Assembly (NCBI GenBank): GCA_043778255.1
Contig: JAYWGN010000017.1
Location: forward strand, 1-42,780
Length of the DNA stretch: 42,780 bases
Reading direction: 5' to 3'
Source of the DNA: JAYWGN01 sp043778255
GTDB lineage: Bacteria; Bacteroidota; Bacteroidia; Chitinophagales; Chitinophagaceae
A program made the position numbers and the translations under genes. This document shows, piece after piece, positions 1 through 8,534 of the stretch (position 1 is the stretch's first letter; each line of letters begins with the position of its first letter). The notes under the pieces were generated by a model. That model was not told where the DNA came from and ran no database searches. It saw nothing but the letters and a program-made list of their open reading frames with translations.

Positions 1-1290
1 TTATTTGATGATGAAACTTTGAAACGCTTAACCACTGGAGCTTCTATAAAAGCAACAGGAGAATTAATTGCCAGTTTAGGCAAAGGACAAACTGTAGAAT
101 TAAAAGCAAAAAAATTGGAGATATTGGGCGATAGTGATGCTGAAAAATATCCATTGCAACCTAAAAAACACAGCCTTGAGTTTCTTAGAGAAAACGCACA
201 CATTCGTTTTAGAACAAACACATTTGCTGCTGTATTTCGCTTGCGTCATTCATTGGCTTATGCTGTGCATAAATTTTATAATGATAAGGGTTTTGTGTAT
301 TTACACACACCTATCATTACTGCAAGTGATGCAGAAGGTGCTGGCGAAATGTTTAGGGTAACAACTTTGCCTATGGACGGCACTGCTCCTAAAAATGATG
401 ATGGAACTATTGACTACAAAGAAGATTTTTTTGGCAAAAGCACCAACCTTACTGTTAGTGGACAATTGGAAGGAGAATTGGGTGCAATGGCATTTAGCGA
501 TATCTATACTTTTGGTCCTACTTTTAGAGCAGAAAATAGCAATACAACACGCCACCTTGCTGAGTTTTGGATGATTGAGCCCGAAGTTGCCTTTAACGAT
601 TTGGAAGATAATATGGATTTGGCTGAAGAGTTTATCCAATATTTAATTCGTTATGCTATGGAGCATAATATGGAAGATTTGGAATTTTTGGATACTCGTT
701 TAAAAGAAGAGGATAATCAAAAACCAACAGCCGAAAGAAATGAGTTTAGTTTAATAGATAAGCTTAAAACAGTTGTAGATAATAAGTTTGAAAGAATTAC
801 TTACACCGAAGCTATTCAAATTTTGCTTGAATCATCTCACTATAAAAAGAAGAAGTTTAAGTATGAAGTGGGCTGGGGCATTGATATGCAAAGCGAACAC
901 GAAAGATATTTGGTAGAAAAACATTTTAAAAAACCTGTAATAGTTACTAACTACCCCAAAGCTATTAAAGCATTTTATATGCGGCAAGATGAGGGCTGTA
1001 AGCCAGACCGAGAAACCGTAGCAGCAATGGATATATTAGCACCAGGCATTGGCGAAATAGTAGGCGGTAGCCAACGTGAAGAGCGGCTAAATAAACTAAC
1101 CCAACGTATGGAAGAAATGCATATAAGTACCGAAGAGTTGTGGTGGTATATGGATACCCGAAAGTTTGGTACAGTGCCACATGCAGGGTTTGGCTTAGGT
1201 TTTGAACGTATGGTATTATTTGTAACCGGCATGACAAATATTAGAGATGTAATAGCTTTTCCTCGCTACCCAGGTAATGCAGAGTTTTAA
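1..1290 (+). CDS. asnS: asparagine--tRNA ligase, 5'-truncated by window edge
   Basis: Class IIb aminoacyl-tRNA synthetase that charges tRNA-Asn in the cytoplasm. The frame is open from base 1, so the start and roughly the first 50 residues (most of the N-terminal OB-fold) lie outside the window; the TTG at 19 is an internal Leu codon. Numbering from that TTG, motif 2 is at about residues 169-188 (FRAEN...EFWMIEPE) and motif 3 at 390-397 (GFGLGFER), followed by the usual FPRYPG end. The stretch at about 210-290 is the insertion typical of AsnRS, and AsnRS rather than AspRS is supported by the overall pattern including GGSQREERL. An intrinsic terminator follows immediately. Apart from the truncation nothing is unusual. 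Confidence 0.96.
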   Translation, partial: LFDDETLKRLTTGASIKATGELIASLGKGQTVELKAKKLEILGDSDAEKYPLQPKKHSLEFLRENAHIRFRTNTFAAVFRLRHSLAYAVHKFYNDKGFVYLHTPIITASDAEGAGEMFRVTTLPMDGTAPKNDDGTIDYKEDFFGKSTNLTVSGQLEGELGAMAFSDIYTFGPTFRAENSNTTRHLAEFWMIEPEVAFNDLEDNMDLAEEFIQYLIRYAMEHNMEDLEFLDTRLKEEDNQKPTAERNEFSLIDKLKTVVDNKFERITYTEAIQILLESSHYKKKKFKYEVGWGIDMQSEHERYLVEKHFKKPVIVTNYPKAIKAFYMRQDEGCKPDRETVAAMDILAPGIGEIVGGSQREERLNKLTQRMEEMHISTEELWWYMDTRKFGTVPHAGFGLGFERMVLFVTGMTNIRDVIAFPRYPGNAEF

Positions 1291-1298
1291 ACAAAAAA

Positions 1299-1330
1299 AA
1301 AATTAGCAAACTTGATAATTTGCTAATTTT
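1299..1330. terminator. bidirectional intrinsic terminator between asnS and a convergent lipoprotein gene
   Basis: A 12-bp perfect stem (AAAATTAGCAAA / TTTGCTAATTTT) with an 8-nt loop. An A-run lies upstream and T-rich sequence downstream, so it can serve asnS on the plus strand and the minus-strand lipoprotein gene. Confidence 0.8.
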
Positions 1331-1362
1331 CCTAATTAATTATTTATTACTACACTTAAGTA

Positions 1363-2202
1363 CTATCGTAAAGTTACGGTTATACTCGGTCTACCATCTA
1401 TTGATACAGTGGCAGTGTTATCGCAAGTACCATTACCAAAATCGATTAGTGCAAAGTGATTTGGCCCTTGCACTTTTAGTATACCACTGTCAATATTATT
1501 GCAGTTTGTTTTTTTCTGTAGGGGTGTTTGGGTAGTACTTGTACGGCTTTTGCCATCGGCATTGGTTACAGTACGTGTACCTGTAAATGTGTATATATCA
1601 TCGGTTAGGTTAAGTGGTGTACTTGCACCGGCTGTTTGGGTAATATCAATGTTGGATGTGTGTAACCAATAACTGCCATTTGCTGCAGTAATTTTGCCAT
1701 TATTTACTTTACGATTCCAACTTTTAGTAGTAGCAGTACTAGTGTTTGTCCATATTATTAAGCCTTCTTTTTTGTATGTATTTACATAATAATTATCAAA
1801 GGTTAAGGTGGCTACACTACCTGTTTTGCGTAGGCTATCGGTTAGTACTATATTTATTTTACCCTTACGGTATACCCCATTTTGCGATATGCAACCTGTA
1901 GTACCAAAGTCGATTAAAATGTTTTTGCTAGGAAAATTACCTGTAACCGTTACTGTGGCACAACTAAGTGTGTTAGTAGTTAATAACTGCTCGGTAGTAC
2001 GGCCACCCATTAGGTTGTTGTCGGTTGCTGCTTCGGTAAGTACATCGTTGGCATCTTGTGTTAGGTTGTCGCTTATGGCTTGGTCGCCGCTAAGTTCAAA
2101 TGTTGTTTGAATTTCGTCAACAGTTTCTTTTGTTTTTTTGCATGCTGCAAAAGTTATGCTTACTAGTAATACTAAAGCAATAATTGATTGGGTAGTTTTC
2201 AT
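1363..2202 (-). CDS. lipoprotein of unknown function with an internal repeat
   Basis: 279 aa. The N-terminus is a lipoprotein signal: hydrophobic residues 5-20, then Cys21 followed by KKTKE, so it is probably lipid-anchored after Sec export and SPase II cleavage. I do not recognise a named family. Two segments resemble each other: one from about residue 81 (Cys, TVTV, IDFG, Cys104, then a GxxxxGKINIVLT strand) and one from 234 (Cys, ILKV, IDFG, Cys260, then SITVTL at the C-terminus). This suggests a duplicated beta module in which paired cysteines may form disulfides. It converges on asnS. A terminator-like hairpin oriented in the same direction lies about 60 bp upstream of the start. Confidence 0.8.
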   Translation of the reverse strand: MKTTQSIIALVLLVSITFAACKKTKETVDEIQTTFELSGDQAISDNLTQDANDVLTEAATDNNLMGGRTTEQLLTTNTLSCATVTVTGNFPSKNILIDFGTTGCISQNGVYRKGKINIVLTDSLRKTGSVATLTFDNYYVNTYKKEGLIIWTNTSTATTKSWNRKVNNGKITAANGSYWLHTSNIDITQTAGASTPLNLTDDIYTFTGTRTVTNADGKSRTSTTQTPLQKKTNCNNIDSGILKVQGPNHFALIDFGNGTCDNTATVSIDGRPSITVTLR

Positions 2203-2690
2203 AATTTTTTTGTTTTATTTAATATTGACTTTGCAAACTGCTATTGGTTTAATAGTAGTGTACAAAAAAATTGGCATTTTTGTGAATGCCAATAATAATG
2301 CCGTTAGTGTTAATGAATAGTTGTGTTGAAAAGCTTTAACAATTAATTATAATTGTTATGTTATTTTCAACATTGGTTTGTTCTATTATTTGGTCGTTGA
2401 GGTTTTGCATAATAAGTTAGTTTGCTTGTAAGTAAAGTTGTTGTGTGTAGTACAATAACGTAGTACAGTTGCTTATTATTGTGAGAGGTGGGAAAATAGT
2501 TAGAAGTGAGAAAGAAAAGGTAGAGGTGAGAAGGTAGAAGTGGAGGGAAATTAAGGAATTAAGAAATGAAGGAATTAAATAATTGAAATAGTTAAATACA
2601 AATTATATGATTTATAATGTATTTATTTGCGTTGTGATTGTATATTAATTAATAAAAAAGGTATTAGCAAATACCAACCCTTACATTATT
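2203..2690. other. 488-bp intergenic region with a hairpin and purine-rich tract
   Basis: No supported gene. It holds a minus-strand terminator-like hairpin (2264-2292), a purine-rich tract of GAGGTGAGAA/GAATTAAGGAA-type repeats (about 2481-2600), and a small hairpin (2660-2675, GGTATT/AATACC) 15 bp before rpiB. A similar purine-rich tract occurs at 34805-34870. Confidence 0.7.
2264..2292 (-). terminator. minus-strand intrinsic terminator or leader attenuator
   Basis: Read on the minus strand, TTGGCATT and AATGCCAA form a perfect 8-bp stem with a 6-nt loop, followed directly by seven T residues. The next gene upstream on this strand is not in this gap, and the lipoprotein start is only about 60 bp downstream. 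It is therefore either a leader attenuator or the end of an unannotated short transcript. Confidence 0.55.
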
Positions 2691-3137
2691 ATGAGCTTTG
2701 ACCTTACAAAACTAATTGCAATTGGAGCTGACCATGCAGGTATTGCTTACAAAACTGAAATAGTACAATGGCTTAACAGTAAAGGCTTTGCCGTACATGA
2801 CTTTGGTACTTATGATACTAGTAGTGTTGACTACCCCGATTATGCACACCCTGTAGCATTAAGTGTACTAAACAAAGAAACTGCATTTGGCATATTACTT
2901 TGTGGTAGTGCTAACGGAGTGGCTATTACTGCAAATAAACACCAAGGTATAAGAGCAGCCCTATGTTGGCAATTAGAAATTGCTACCTTAGCTCGGCAAC
3001 ACAATGATGCCAATATTATATGCATACCAGCTAGGTATGTAAGTGCTGCTCAAGCTCTGCAAATGGTTGAAGCCTTTATGAATACAGCATTTGAAGGTGG
3101 CCGCCACCAATTGAGAGTTAGTAAAATAGGGTGTTAA
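2691..3137 (+). CDS. rpiB: ribose-5-phosphate isomerase B
   Basis: 148 aa, the normal RpiB/LacAB length. It interconverts ribose 5-phosphate and ribulose 5-phosphate in the pentose phosphate pathway. Family landmarks are present: GADHAG at 12-17, the DYPDYAH segment at about 48-53, the active-site Cys71 in LLCGSANG, then ITANKHQGIRAALC, and the HNDAN motif at 104-108. The start ATG at 2691 puts the GADHAG motif at the normal distance from the N-terminus. It is monocistronic: the gene before it is divergent and the next gene lies 178 bp downstream. Confidence 0.95.
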   Translation: MSFDLTKLIAIGADHAGIAYKTEIVQWLNSKGFAVHDFGTYDTSSVDYPDYAHPVALSVLNKETAFGILLCGSANGVAITANKHQGIRAALCWQLEIATLARQHNDANIICIPARYVSAAQALQMVEAFMNTAFEGGRHQLRVSKIGC

Positions 3138-3266
3138 GCAATGTAAATATTTTTTTATTGGCTAAAATTTGATTACTCATTTGCATTGCAACTTTTACCA
3201 AACTACATACTTGCAAACCTTGGGTTAAAGTATTGGTAAATAAATGTTAAGCATCGTAAGTTGTAT

Positions 3267-3293
3267 TATATTTGTTGTGGTTTTGTAAACCAC
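3267..3293 (+). promoter_or_regulatory. -7 element with a 5'-UTR hairpin
   Basis: TATATTTG at 3267-3274 fits the Bacteroidota TAnnTTTG element. A 7-bp stem (GTGGTTT-TGT-AAACCAC, 3277-3293) follows immediately and would lie at or near the 5' end of the mRNA for the gene starting at 3316. No convincing -33 TTTG is seen at the right distance. Confidence 0.45.
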
Positions 3294-3315
3294 ATTATTT
3301 ACCCAAATAAAATTA

Positions 3316-3864
3316 ATGGCTTTAAAAAATTACTTGCTTTATATTGGTTTACTATTAGTGTTACATACTAATGCCCAAAGAGGTTTGCTATTTGTACAAA
3401 AAAATAAAAAAACCGTACATACTTACAGTACTACTAGCTACATTACCATGCAACACCAATATGGCTATTATATACAAGGTATATTGGCTAGTATTAAAAA
3501 AGATAGCTTTAGTATATACAATTACGTAACAAGGCCTAGCAAAACAAAATTTGGCTTAAACCTTATTGACACAGTGTTTACGGGCTTTACTTTTTATTCT
3601 ATTAAGGATATTAAATCCATTGCTATTAAGAAAAACAAATCAATATTTGCTACCCTCGAAGGGTTAAGTTACTTAGGTAGTATTGGTATTACTTTGGTAA
3701 ATGTAGTAAATGGTATTAAGTTTAAAGACACTGGTGAAACAATACTTAAAAATACAGTGATACAAGGTGGTGGTATGTTTGTATTAGCAAAAATATTTGG
3801 CAAACTACACAAAGAGAGTTACCCAATTGGTAAAAAATATAAGATAGTATTAATGCCGTTTTGA
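3316..3864 (+). CDS. exported protein of unknown function
   Basis: 182 aa. Residues 1-20 form a Sec signal peptide (a Leu-rich core ending NAQ), giving a periplasmic or surface protein of about 162 residues. A hydrophobic stretch at about 115-137 (SYLGSIGITLVNVV) could be a membrane segment or a buried strand/helix. The pattern of a DSFSIYNYV strand followed by FTFYSIKDIKSIAIKK is common in small Bacteroidota hypothetical proteins, but I cannot assign a family. It has its own likely promoter at 3267-3274. Confidence 0.7.
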   Translation: MALKNYLLYIGLLLVLHTNAQRGLLFVQKNKKTVHTYSTTSYITMQHQYGYYIQGILASIKKDSFSIYNYVTRPSKTKFGLNLIDTVFTGFTFYSIKDIKSIAIKKNKSIFATLEGLSYLGSIGITLVNVVNGIKFKDTGETILKNTVIQGGGMFVLAKIFGKLHKESYPIGKKYKIVLMPF

Positions 3865-3899
3865 AAATTTGAAATTACTAAGTGTAAATAAAAAGATAA

Positions 3900-4532
3900 T
3901 TACTTTATGGGTTGCCATATTTCTGCACCTGGTTTAGTGCCGTACAAGTTTTCAAGTATAGTAAATAAAAATTCATTTTCATCCTCGCCACTCTCTTTAA
4001 CCATATTGTTAAATATAGTATTTGATAAAGGAAACAAAGACGTTAAATTCAATTTCCATTCATTTAACTCTTTATAAAAATAAAAATAAAAGTCTGCTTT
4101 TTTACCACTAACAAATAATTGTCCTTTAGCAAACTGGTTATCAATAGTTACATTACCAATTGTATTGTTTATTACACTACTCTTACTTACCATGCCACTT
4201 TTAATTGCATACACAAATAAGCCTTTACCGTCCATTTTAAGTATTTCCTCTTTTGTAGCACGGTGCCTAATTGAAAAAACGGTTATTTTATCAGTTATTG
4301 ACAATGCATTTACTTTTGCACTATCAGCATTTTTTACAACCAAAAGTATATCCGTATAATATTTAATTGTTTTTGAGTCAATACATTTAAGAGCCTCTTC
4401 ACCTTTGTCATTTAAAATTGATGATTTATATTTATTAAATGTTTGCTTAACAAGGTTTTGTTGCGATTCCTGAGCAAAATTTTTTGTTGCTGCTAAAAAT
4501 AATAAAATTGAAAAGCTGAGTATTTTTGTCAT
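3900..4532 (-). CDS. exported protein of unknown function
   Basis: 210 aa with a signal peptide at 1-20 (core LLFLAATKNFAQ). The mature part is Lys/Asp-rich and alternates helix-like and strand-like stretches, with no motif I recognise. It converges on the exported protein at 3316-3864 with a 35-bp gap and diverges from mtgA. No sequence evidence links its function to either neighbour. Confidence 0.72.
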   Translation of the reverse strand: MTKILSFSILLFLAATKNFAQESQQNLVKQTFNKYKSSILNDKGEEALKCIDSKTIKYYTDILLVVKNADSAKVNALSITDKITVFSIRHRATKEEILKMDGKGLFVYAIKSGMVSKSSVINNTIGNVTIDNQFAKGQLFVSGKKADFYFYFYKELNEWKLNLTSLFPLSNTIFNNMVKESGEDENEFLFTILENLYGTKPGAEIWQPIK

Positions 4533-4638
4533 TTTGGTAAATTTTTAAATACAATTTTTAACCAAAAATTATTTGTAAAAAATTGCTATTTATTGTAAAT
4601 ATACAAACTATAAAAATAAATTTATCAACTATCGTGTT

Positions 4639-4646
4639 TACATTTG
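4639..4646 (+). promoter_or_regulatory. -7 promoter element abutting the mtgA start codon
   Basis: TACATTTG matches TAnnTTTG, and the mtgA ATG begins only 4 bp after it. Transcription would be expected to start at or next to the ATG, giving a leaderless or near-leaderless mRNA. The -33 element is not clear. Confidence 0.4.
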
Positions 4647-4650
4647 CTAC

Positions 4651-5346
4651 ATGACATCGAAAGGCATATTTCCCAAACTATGGCGACTTACTAAACGAAT
4701 TTTATTTTTTCTTTTTATATTTCAGTTACTTTACATACTTTATGGTAAGTGGTGCAACCCGCCAATTACTTTTACCCAATTAGGTAGTTGGTTGAGTGGT
4801 TATGGGTGTACTAGAGATTATGTGAGCCATAGCCAAATATCGCCAAACCTACGCCTAGCCATTATTGCAAGTGAAGATCAAACTTTCCCCGACCACGAAG
4901 GACTTGACTGGGATGCTATAGAAGATGCAGAGGAGTATAATAAAACTCATAAAATAAAACATGGTGGTAGTACTATAAGCCAACAAACTGCAAAAAATTT
5001 TTTTTTGTGGCAAGGTCGCAATTATGTACGTAAAGGGCTAGAGGTTTACTTTACAAAAATGATAGAATGGACTTGGAGTAAGCAACGCATATTAGATGCA
5101 TACATTAATATAATAGAAATGGGCAAAGGCATATTTGGTGCAGAAGCTGCAGCACAATATTATTTTAAAAAACCAGCAATTGATTTAACAATGAAAGAAA
5201 GTGCTTTGATAGTGGCTTGCTTGCCCAACCCTAAATTATGGACATTAAACCCGATGCATCCACGTATTGCAAAGCGGTGGCCTCGTATATTAAAGCAAAT
5301 GAATAATATAAAAGACGACCCAAAAATTATGGCGTTAATAAATTAA
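4651..5346 (+). CDS. mtgA: monofunctional biosynthetic peptidoglycan transglycosylase (GT51)
   Basis: 231 aa. Polymerises lipid II into glycan strands on the outer face of the inner membrane. One N-terminal membrane anchor lies at about 16-32 and a GT51 domain at 60-225. Visible motifs are the catalytic Glu75 in ASEDQTFPDHEG, GGSTISQQTAKN at 105-116, and KQRILDAYINIIEMG at 144-158, which holds the second conserved Glu. The length is that of monofunctional enzymes, with no transpeptidase domain. A TAnnTTTG element immediately upstream suggests it is transcribed alone. It converges on the pseudouridine synthase gene with an 11-bp gap. Confidence 0.94.
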   Translation: MTSKGIFPKLWRLTKRILFFLFIFQLLYILYGKWCNPPITFTQLGSWLSGYGCTRDYVSHSQISPNLRLAIIASEDQTFPDHEGLDWDAIEDAEEYNKTHKIKHGGSTISQQTAKNFFLWQGRNYVRKGLEVYFTKMIEWTWSKQRILDAYINIIEMGKGIFGAEAAAQYYFKKPAIDLTMKESALIVACLPNPKLWTLNPMHPRIAKRWPRILKQMNNIKDDPKIMALIN

Positions 5347-5357
5347 TTAAGAAAATT

Positions 5358-5975
5358 TTAATACATTGCTGCTTGCCAATTGGTTATATTTAATTGTGCA
5401 AAAAATTGATGCTCCTCCATTTCTTGCACTTGCCCTGGCAACAAATTACCTAAGGTAATATTTTCAATACTTACTCGTATTAGCCTTACACAACGGTGGT
5501 TTACAGCTGCTACCATTTTACGTACTTGGTGGTATTTGCCTTCGGTAAGGGTTATTTTGAGCCAAGTGTACCTTATATATTTGTTACAAGTGTAAGGGGT
5601 TGCAAATGCAAAATTTGGTTCTTCTATTATTTCTACAATACATGGTTTGGTGGTATATAATTGTCCGCCTATTGCAGCAAAGCTAATACCATTTTGCAAC
5701 TGCAATACGGTAGCATCAGTTACAATATTTTGTACTTGTACTATATAAGTTCGGGTATGTGGTACATTGCCTTGAAACAATAACCTTGTTACACTCCTAT
5801 TATTGGTGAGTAATAACAAACCCTCAGTTTTACTATCGAGCCTACCTATAGCATGTATATGCTTAGGAAATGTGTAGGGCAAATTAGAAAGCAGTTGCAC
5901 ATTATGACTACTCACAAATTGTGATACCATATTGTACGGTTTGTTTATAACGTAATATTGGTATTGCAAACTCAA
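5358..5975 (-). CDS. rluE: RluE-type 23S rRNA pseudouridine synthase
   Basis: 205 aa, RsuA/RluB/E/F family. The catalytic motif GRLDSKTEGLLLLTN is at about 44-58 with Asp47 as nucleophile, and a KYHQVRKM motif follows at about 145-155. There is no N-terminal S4 domain, which fits the RluE branch (E. coli RluE modifies 23S U2457). The start codon overlaps the stop of the glycosyltransferase gene upstream (ATGA), so translation is probably coupled, although the two functions have no obvious link. The exact rRNA target is inferred from the family. Confidence 0.85.
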   Translation of the reverse strand: MSLQYQYYVINKPYNMVSQFVSSHNVQLLSNLPYTFPKHIHAIGRLDSKTEGLLLLTNNRSVTRLLFQGNVPHTRTYIVQVQNIVTDATVLQLQNGISFAAIGGQLYTTKPCIVEIIEEPNFAFATPYTCNKYIRYTWLKITLTEGKYHQVRKMVAAVNHRCVRLIRVSIENITLGNLLPGQVQEMEEHQFFAQLNITNWQAAMY

Positions 5976-7924
5976 GTTATAATATTGGGTTTGCCAAAGT
6001 AATACCGTAATATAATTTTCACATCGTTCTGCATACTATATTTTTTGGCATACCTATAATCTAATTCGTACTGCAATGCAGTGCTAGAGGCAGTTGCAGT
6101 GCCGTAAGTATAACCACAATTGTTAATTACACACGGCTGTATAGTGGGCAATGTGGTATTATTATAAGTATTGTAACCAACAAATGTTTTGTTGCCAATA
6201 AGTACTGCAACTATTGCTTTAAAATAATTATTTTTTTGCTTTACCAACCAATAAGTAATGGGGCTGCTTAGCAATAATGTAAGTGTGGTAACTACATCAA
6301 CTAATCGTTTGTTACGTTGGGTAGTGTTACTAACTATTTCAAAGCTACTGTACAAAGCTATTGTTTCGCCAATGGCATCTTTACTTTCGCTACTTATAAT
6401 ACTATGGCAATTGCTGTTATAAAACTTAGTGTGGCATTGGTTTTTATACTTTTGTACCAAACTAATTATAGTGCTATAATTAAGGCTTGAGCCGCTTAAT
6501 ACCATAGTAGTAAAGCTAATATTTTTTATAAAAAAATCCATTTCGCTATATTGGCATAAGCCACTATTGTTAACGGTATTTATATTGCCCAATATTCTGT
6601 TGGGGAGTTGTACCGTAGTATACAATTTTTGTATGGCTTCATAATCTTCGGTATTAGAAAGTACAATAGTTTGTTTTTCCTCTTCAGTTTCAGCTTTACC
6701 ACTTTCTACCAAATTAAATTTTGCTAATACATTTTTTACAATACTTAAAGTAAAATAAATTAATACAGCACTTAGCAATATAATTGCCCTCGAAAAACGA
6801 TAACTTTCGGGCACCAAACCATATATTGCTATTAAAAACAAACTAGCAAATACAGCACTTCTATTGAGGTTACGATGTAGGTAGGGCTTATCATATAAGC
6901 CCGTAAAAAAACTTACGGCAATGTATATTAGTGTATAAGATGTAGCTGCTATCCACAACACTTCTTTTTGGTATTGCACTTCGGTTTTTATAAAGCCATA
7001 CCAATATAACTTTGTAACCCATATACATAATAATATGAGCAAACTGTCTATTAGTGGCAGCCCTAGCCATTTTATACCTTTTGCTACGGCAGCCAAACTA
7101 GCTCTTATAAATATTGCCAATTGTATAAATATATTAAAAAACCTAGCCTTACTTTTACCATAATGTTTGGTTACAAATTGGCTCATTGCTTTGTAAAACA
7201 TTTTTACATAATTGAGGCTCCCTCGCTTTGTACTTTCACCTTTAAAGTGGATAATCGTTGTATCGGCTACATAGTAATTTTTGTAGCCTGCTTTTTGTAT
7301 GCGGTAACTCAAATCCACATCTTCGCCATACATAAAAAAAGACTCATCAAATGAACCAACCGTATCCAGTACACTTTTTTGAACCATTATAAATGCACCT
7401 GCCAATACATCTATTTCGTGGTTTTTATTTTCGGGCAAGTTGCCCAAATGGTACTTAGCAAACTTAGCCGAGTGTGGAAATAAACTAGCCATACCACTTA
7501 GCTTGTACAGTGAGGTAAGTGGCGATGGAAAACTTCGTTTTGATTCTTTTAAAAAGTTGCCAGCACCATCTATCATTTTTACACCCAAAGCCCCACAATT
7601 AGTTGTAGCCTTAAAAAAGGCGATACACTTTTCAAAACAATCTTCGGGTACTATGGTATCGGGGTTTAAAAATAAAATGTATTTGCCAGTGGCTTTAGCT
7701 AAAGCAATATTATTAGCCTTGGCAAACCCTACATTGCTAGTATTGTATATAAATTGAAATTGCGGAAACCTGTTAGTAAAATATGCTGCTGATTCATCGG
7801 TTGAGTTATTGTCAACCACAAATACTTGAGTAGTTAAGTTAGCACTAGCTTGTTGCACTGCAGCTAAGCAATGCTCCAAAAAATACTTTACATTATAATT
7901 TACTATGATGATGCTTAAATCCAA
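5972..7924 (-). CDS. GT2 glycosyltransferase fused to membrane segments and a degenerate sugar-transferase-like tail
   Basis: 650 aa. Residues 1 to about 240 are a GT-A family 2 domain of the WbbL/rhamnosyltransferase type: SIIIVNYN at 4-11, VDNNSTDES at 37-45, NVGFAKANN, and the LNPDT metal-binding motif at 86-90. Four or so hydrophobic segments follow at about 265-400. The C-terminal part ends in a segment (NKRLVDVVTTLTLLLSSPI) that resembles the start of bacterial polyprenyl-phosphate sugar transferases but lacks their downstream catalytic core. It probably acts on envelope polysaccharide at the inner membrane. The start is TTG at 7924, the only in-frame initiator that places SIIIVNYN at the N-terminus; a stop lies three codons upstream. 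Confidence 0.85.
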   Translation of the reverse strand: MDLSIIIVNYNVKYFLEHCLAAVQQASANLTTQVFVVDNNSTDESAAYFTNRFPQFQFIYNTSNVGFAKANNIALAKATGKYILFLNPDTIVPEDCFEKCIAFFKATTNCGALGVKMIDGAGNFLKESKRSFPSPLTSLYKLSGMASLFPHSAKFAKYHLGNLPENKNHEIDVLAGAFIMVQKSVLDTVGSFDESFFMYGEDVDLSYRIQKAGYKNYYVADTTIIHFKGESTKRGSLNYVKMFYKAMSQFVTKHYGKSKARFFNIFIQLAIFIRASLAAVAKGIKWLGLPLIDSLLILLCIWVTKLYWYGFIKTEVQYQKEVLWIAATSYTLIYIAVSFFTGLYDKPYLHRNLNRSAVFASLFLIAIYGLVPESYRFSRAIILLSAVLIYFTLSIVKNVLAKFNLVESGKAETEEEKQTIVLSNTEDYEAIQKLYTTVQLPNRILGNINTVNNSGLCQYSEMDFFIKNISFTTMVLSGSSLNYSTIISLVQKYKNQCHTKFYNSNCHSIISSESKDAIGETIALYSSFEIVSNTTQRNKRLVDVVTTLTLLLSSPITYWLVKQKNNYFKAIVAVLIGNKTFVGYNTYNNTTLPTIQPCVINNCGYTYGTATASSTALQYELDYRYAKKYSMQNDVKIILRYYFGKPNIIT

Positions 7925-8004
7925 TACTGCTTACATTTATACTTTTATATAAGTACAAATATACTATATTGGGGTTACAAGTTTTGCAAATATAAAATGC
8001 CTAT

Positions 8005-8514
8005 TTATTTTATAGTAGTAAGTATATCACCAATTTCTTGGTCCCATTTTCCGTCTTTACCATACTCAATTACTCTACCTATTTCCTTGCCATTGTGCAT
8101 TAGTATAAATGTTGGTACGTTTGTAATGCCCATTGCTTTTGCTAAGTTACTATAAGTATCTTTTGCCCTATCCACACCTAGTACAGTAAGCTGATTCTGA
8201 TTAAAACCTGCAGCAGTAAGTAGCGCAAAAAATTTGGGTAATATATTTTGAGTGTCCTCACACCAAGTACCGCCAAATGCAATTATTTGTATGGTGCTAT
8301 GTGTTTGCAAAGCCTTTACTGTATTGGCATTGGGCTTATAATTAAGTTCATTAGCAGCAAACCAAGTAAACCTTGGTTCGTACTGCAATACCTCTTTGCT
8401 AAGTACGCCTTTCATTATTTTGGTACCATTAGTTTCTATTATTTCGGTATAAGTTTTTTGTGCCATTAGTGTAGTGGTTAATGTAGTTAGTAATAGTGCA
8501 ATTAGGTATTTCAT
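8005..8514 (-). CDS. exported thioredoxin-fold protein with a single active-site cysteine
   Basis: 169 aa: signal peptide 1-19 (ending LMAQ), then a thioredoxin fold. IIAFGGTWCEDTQN at 77-90 corresponds to the active-site region, and NVPTFILMHNGKEIGR contains the cis-Pro loop. The usual CxxC is WCEDT here, so the second cysteine position is Thr88. Such one-Cys proteins cannot run the standard dithiol cycle; they may bind substrates, act in glutathione- or bacillithiol-type chemistry, or be scaffolds. It sits in the run with a parvulin PPIase and a TlpA-like protein, which points to envelope protein folding. Confidence 0.83.
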   Translation of the reverse strand: MKYLIALLLTTLTTTLMAQKTYTEIIETNGTKIMKGVLSKEVLQYEPRFTWFAANELNYKPNANTVKALQTHSTIQIIAFGGTWCEDTQNILPKFFALLTAAGFNQNQLTVLGVDRAKDTYSNLAKAMGITNVPTFILMHNGKEIGRVIEYGKDGKWDQEIGDILTTIK

Positions 8515-8534
8515 ATTTTTTATTTTTTAGGTTT

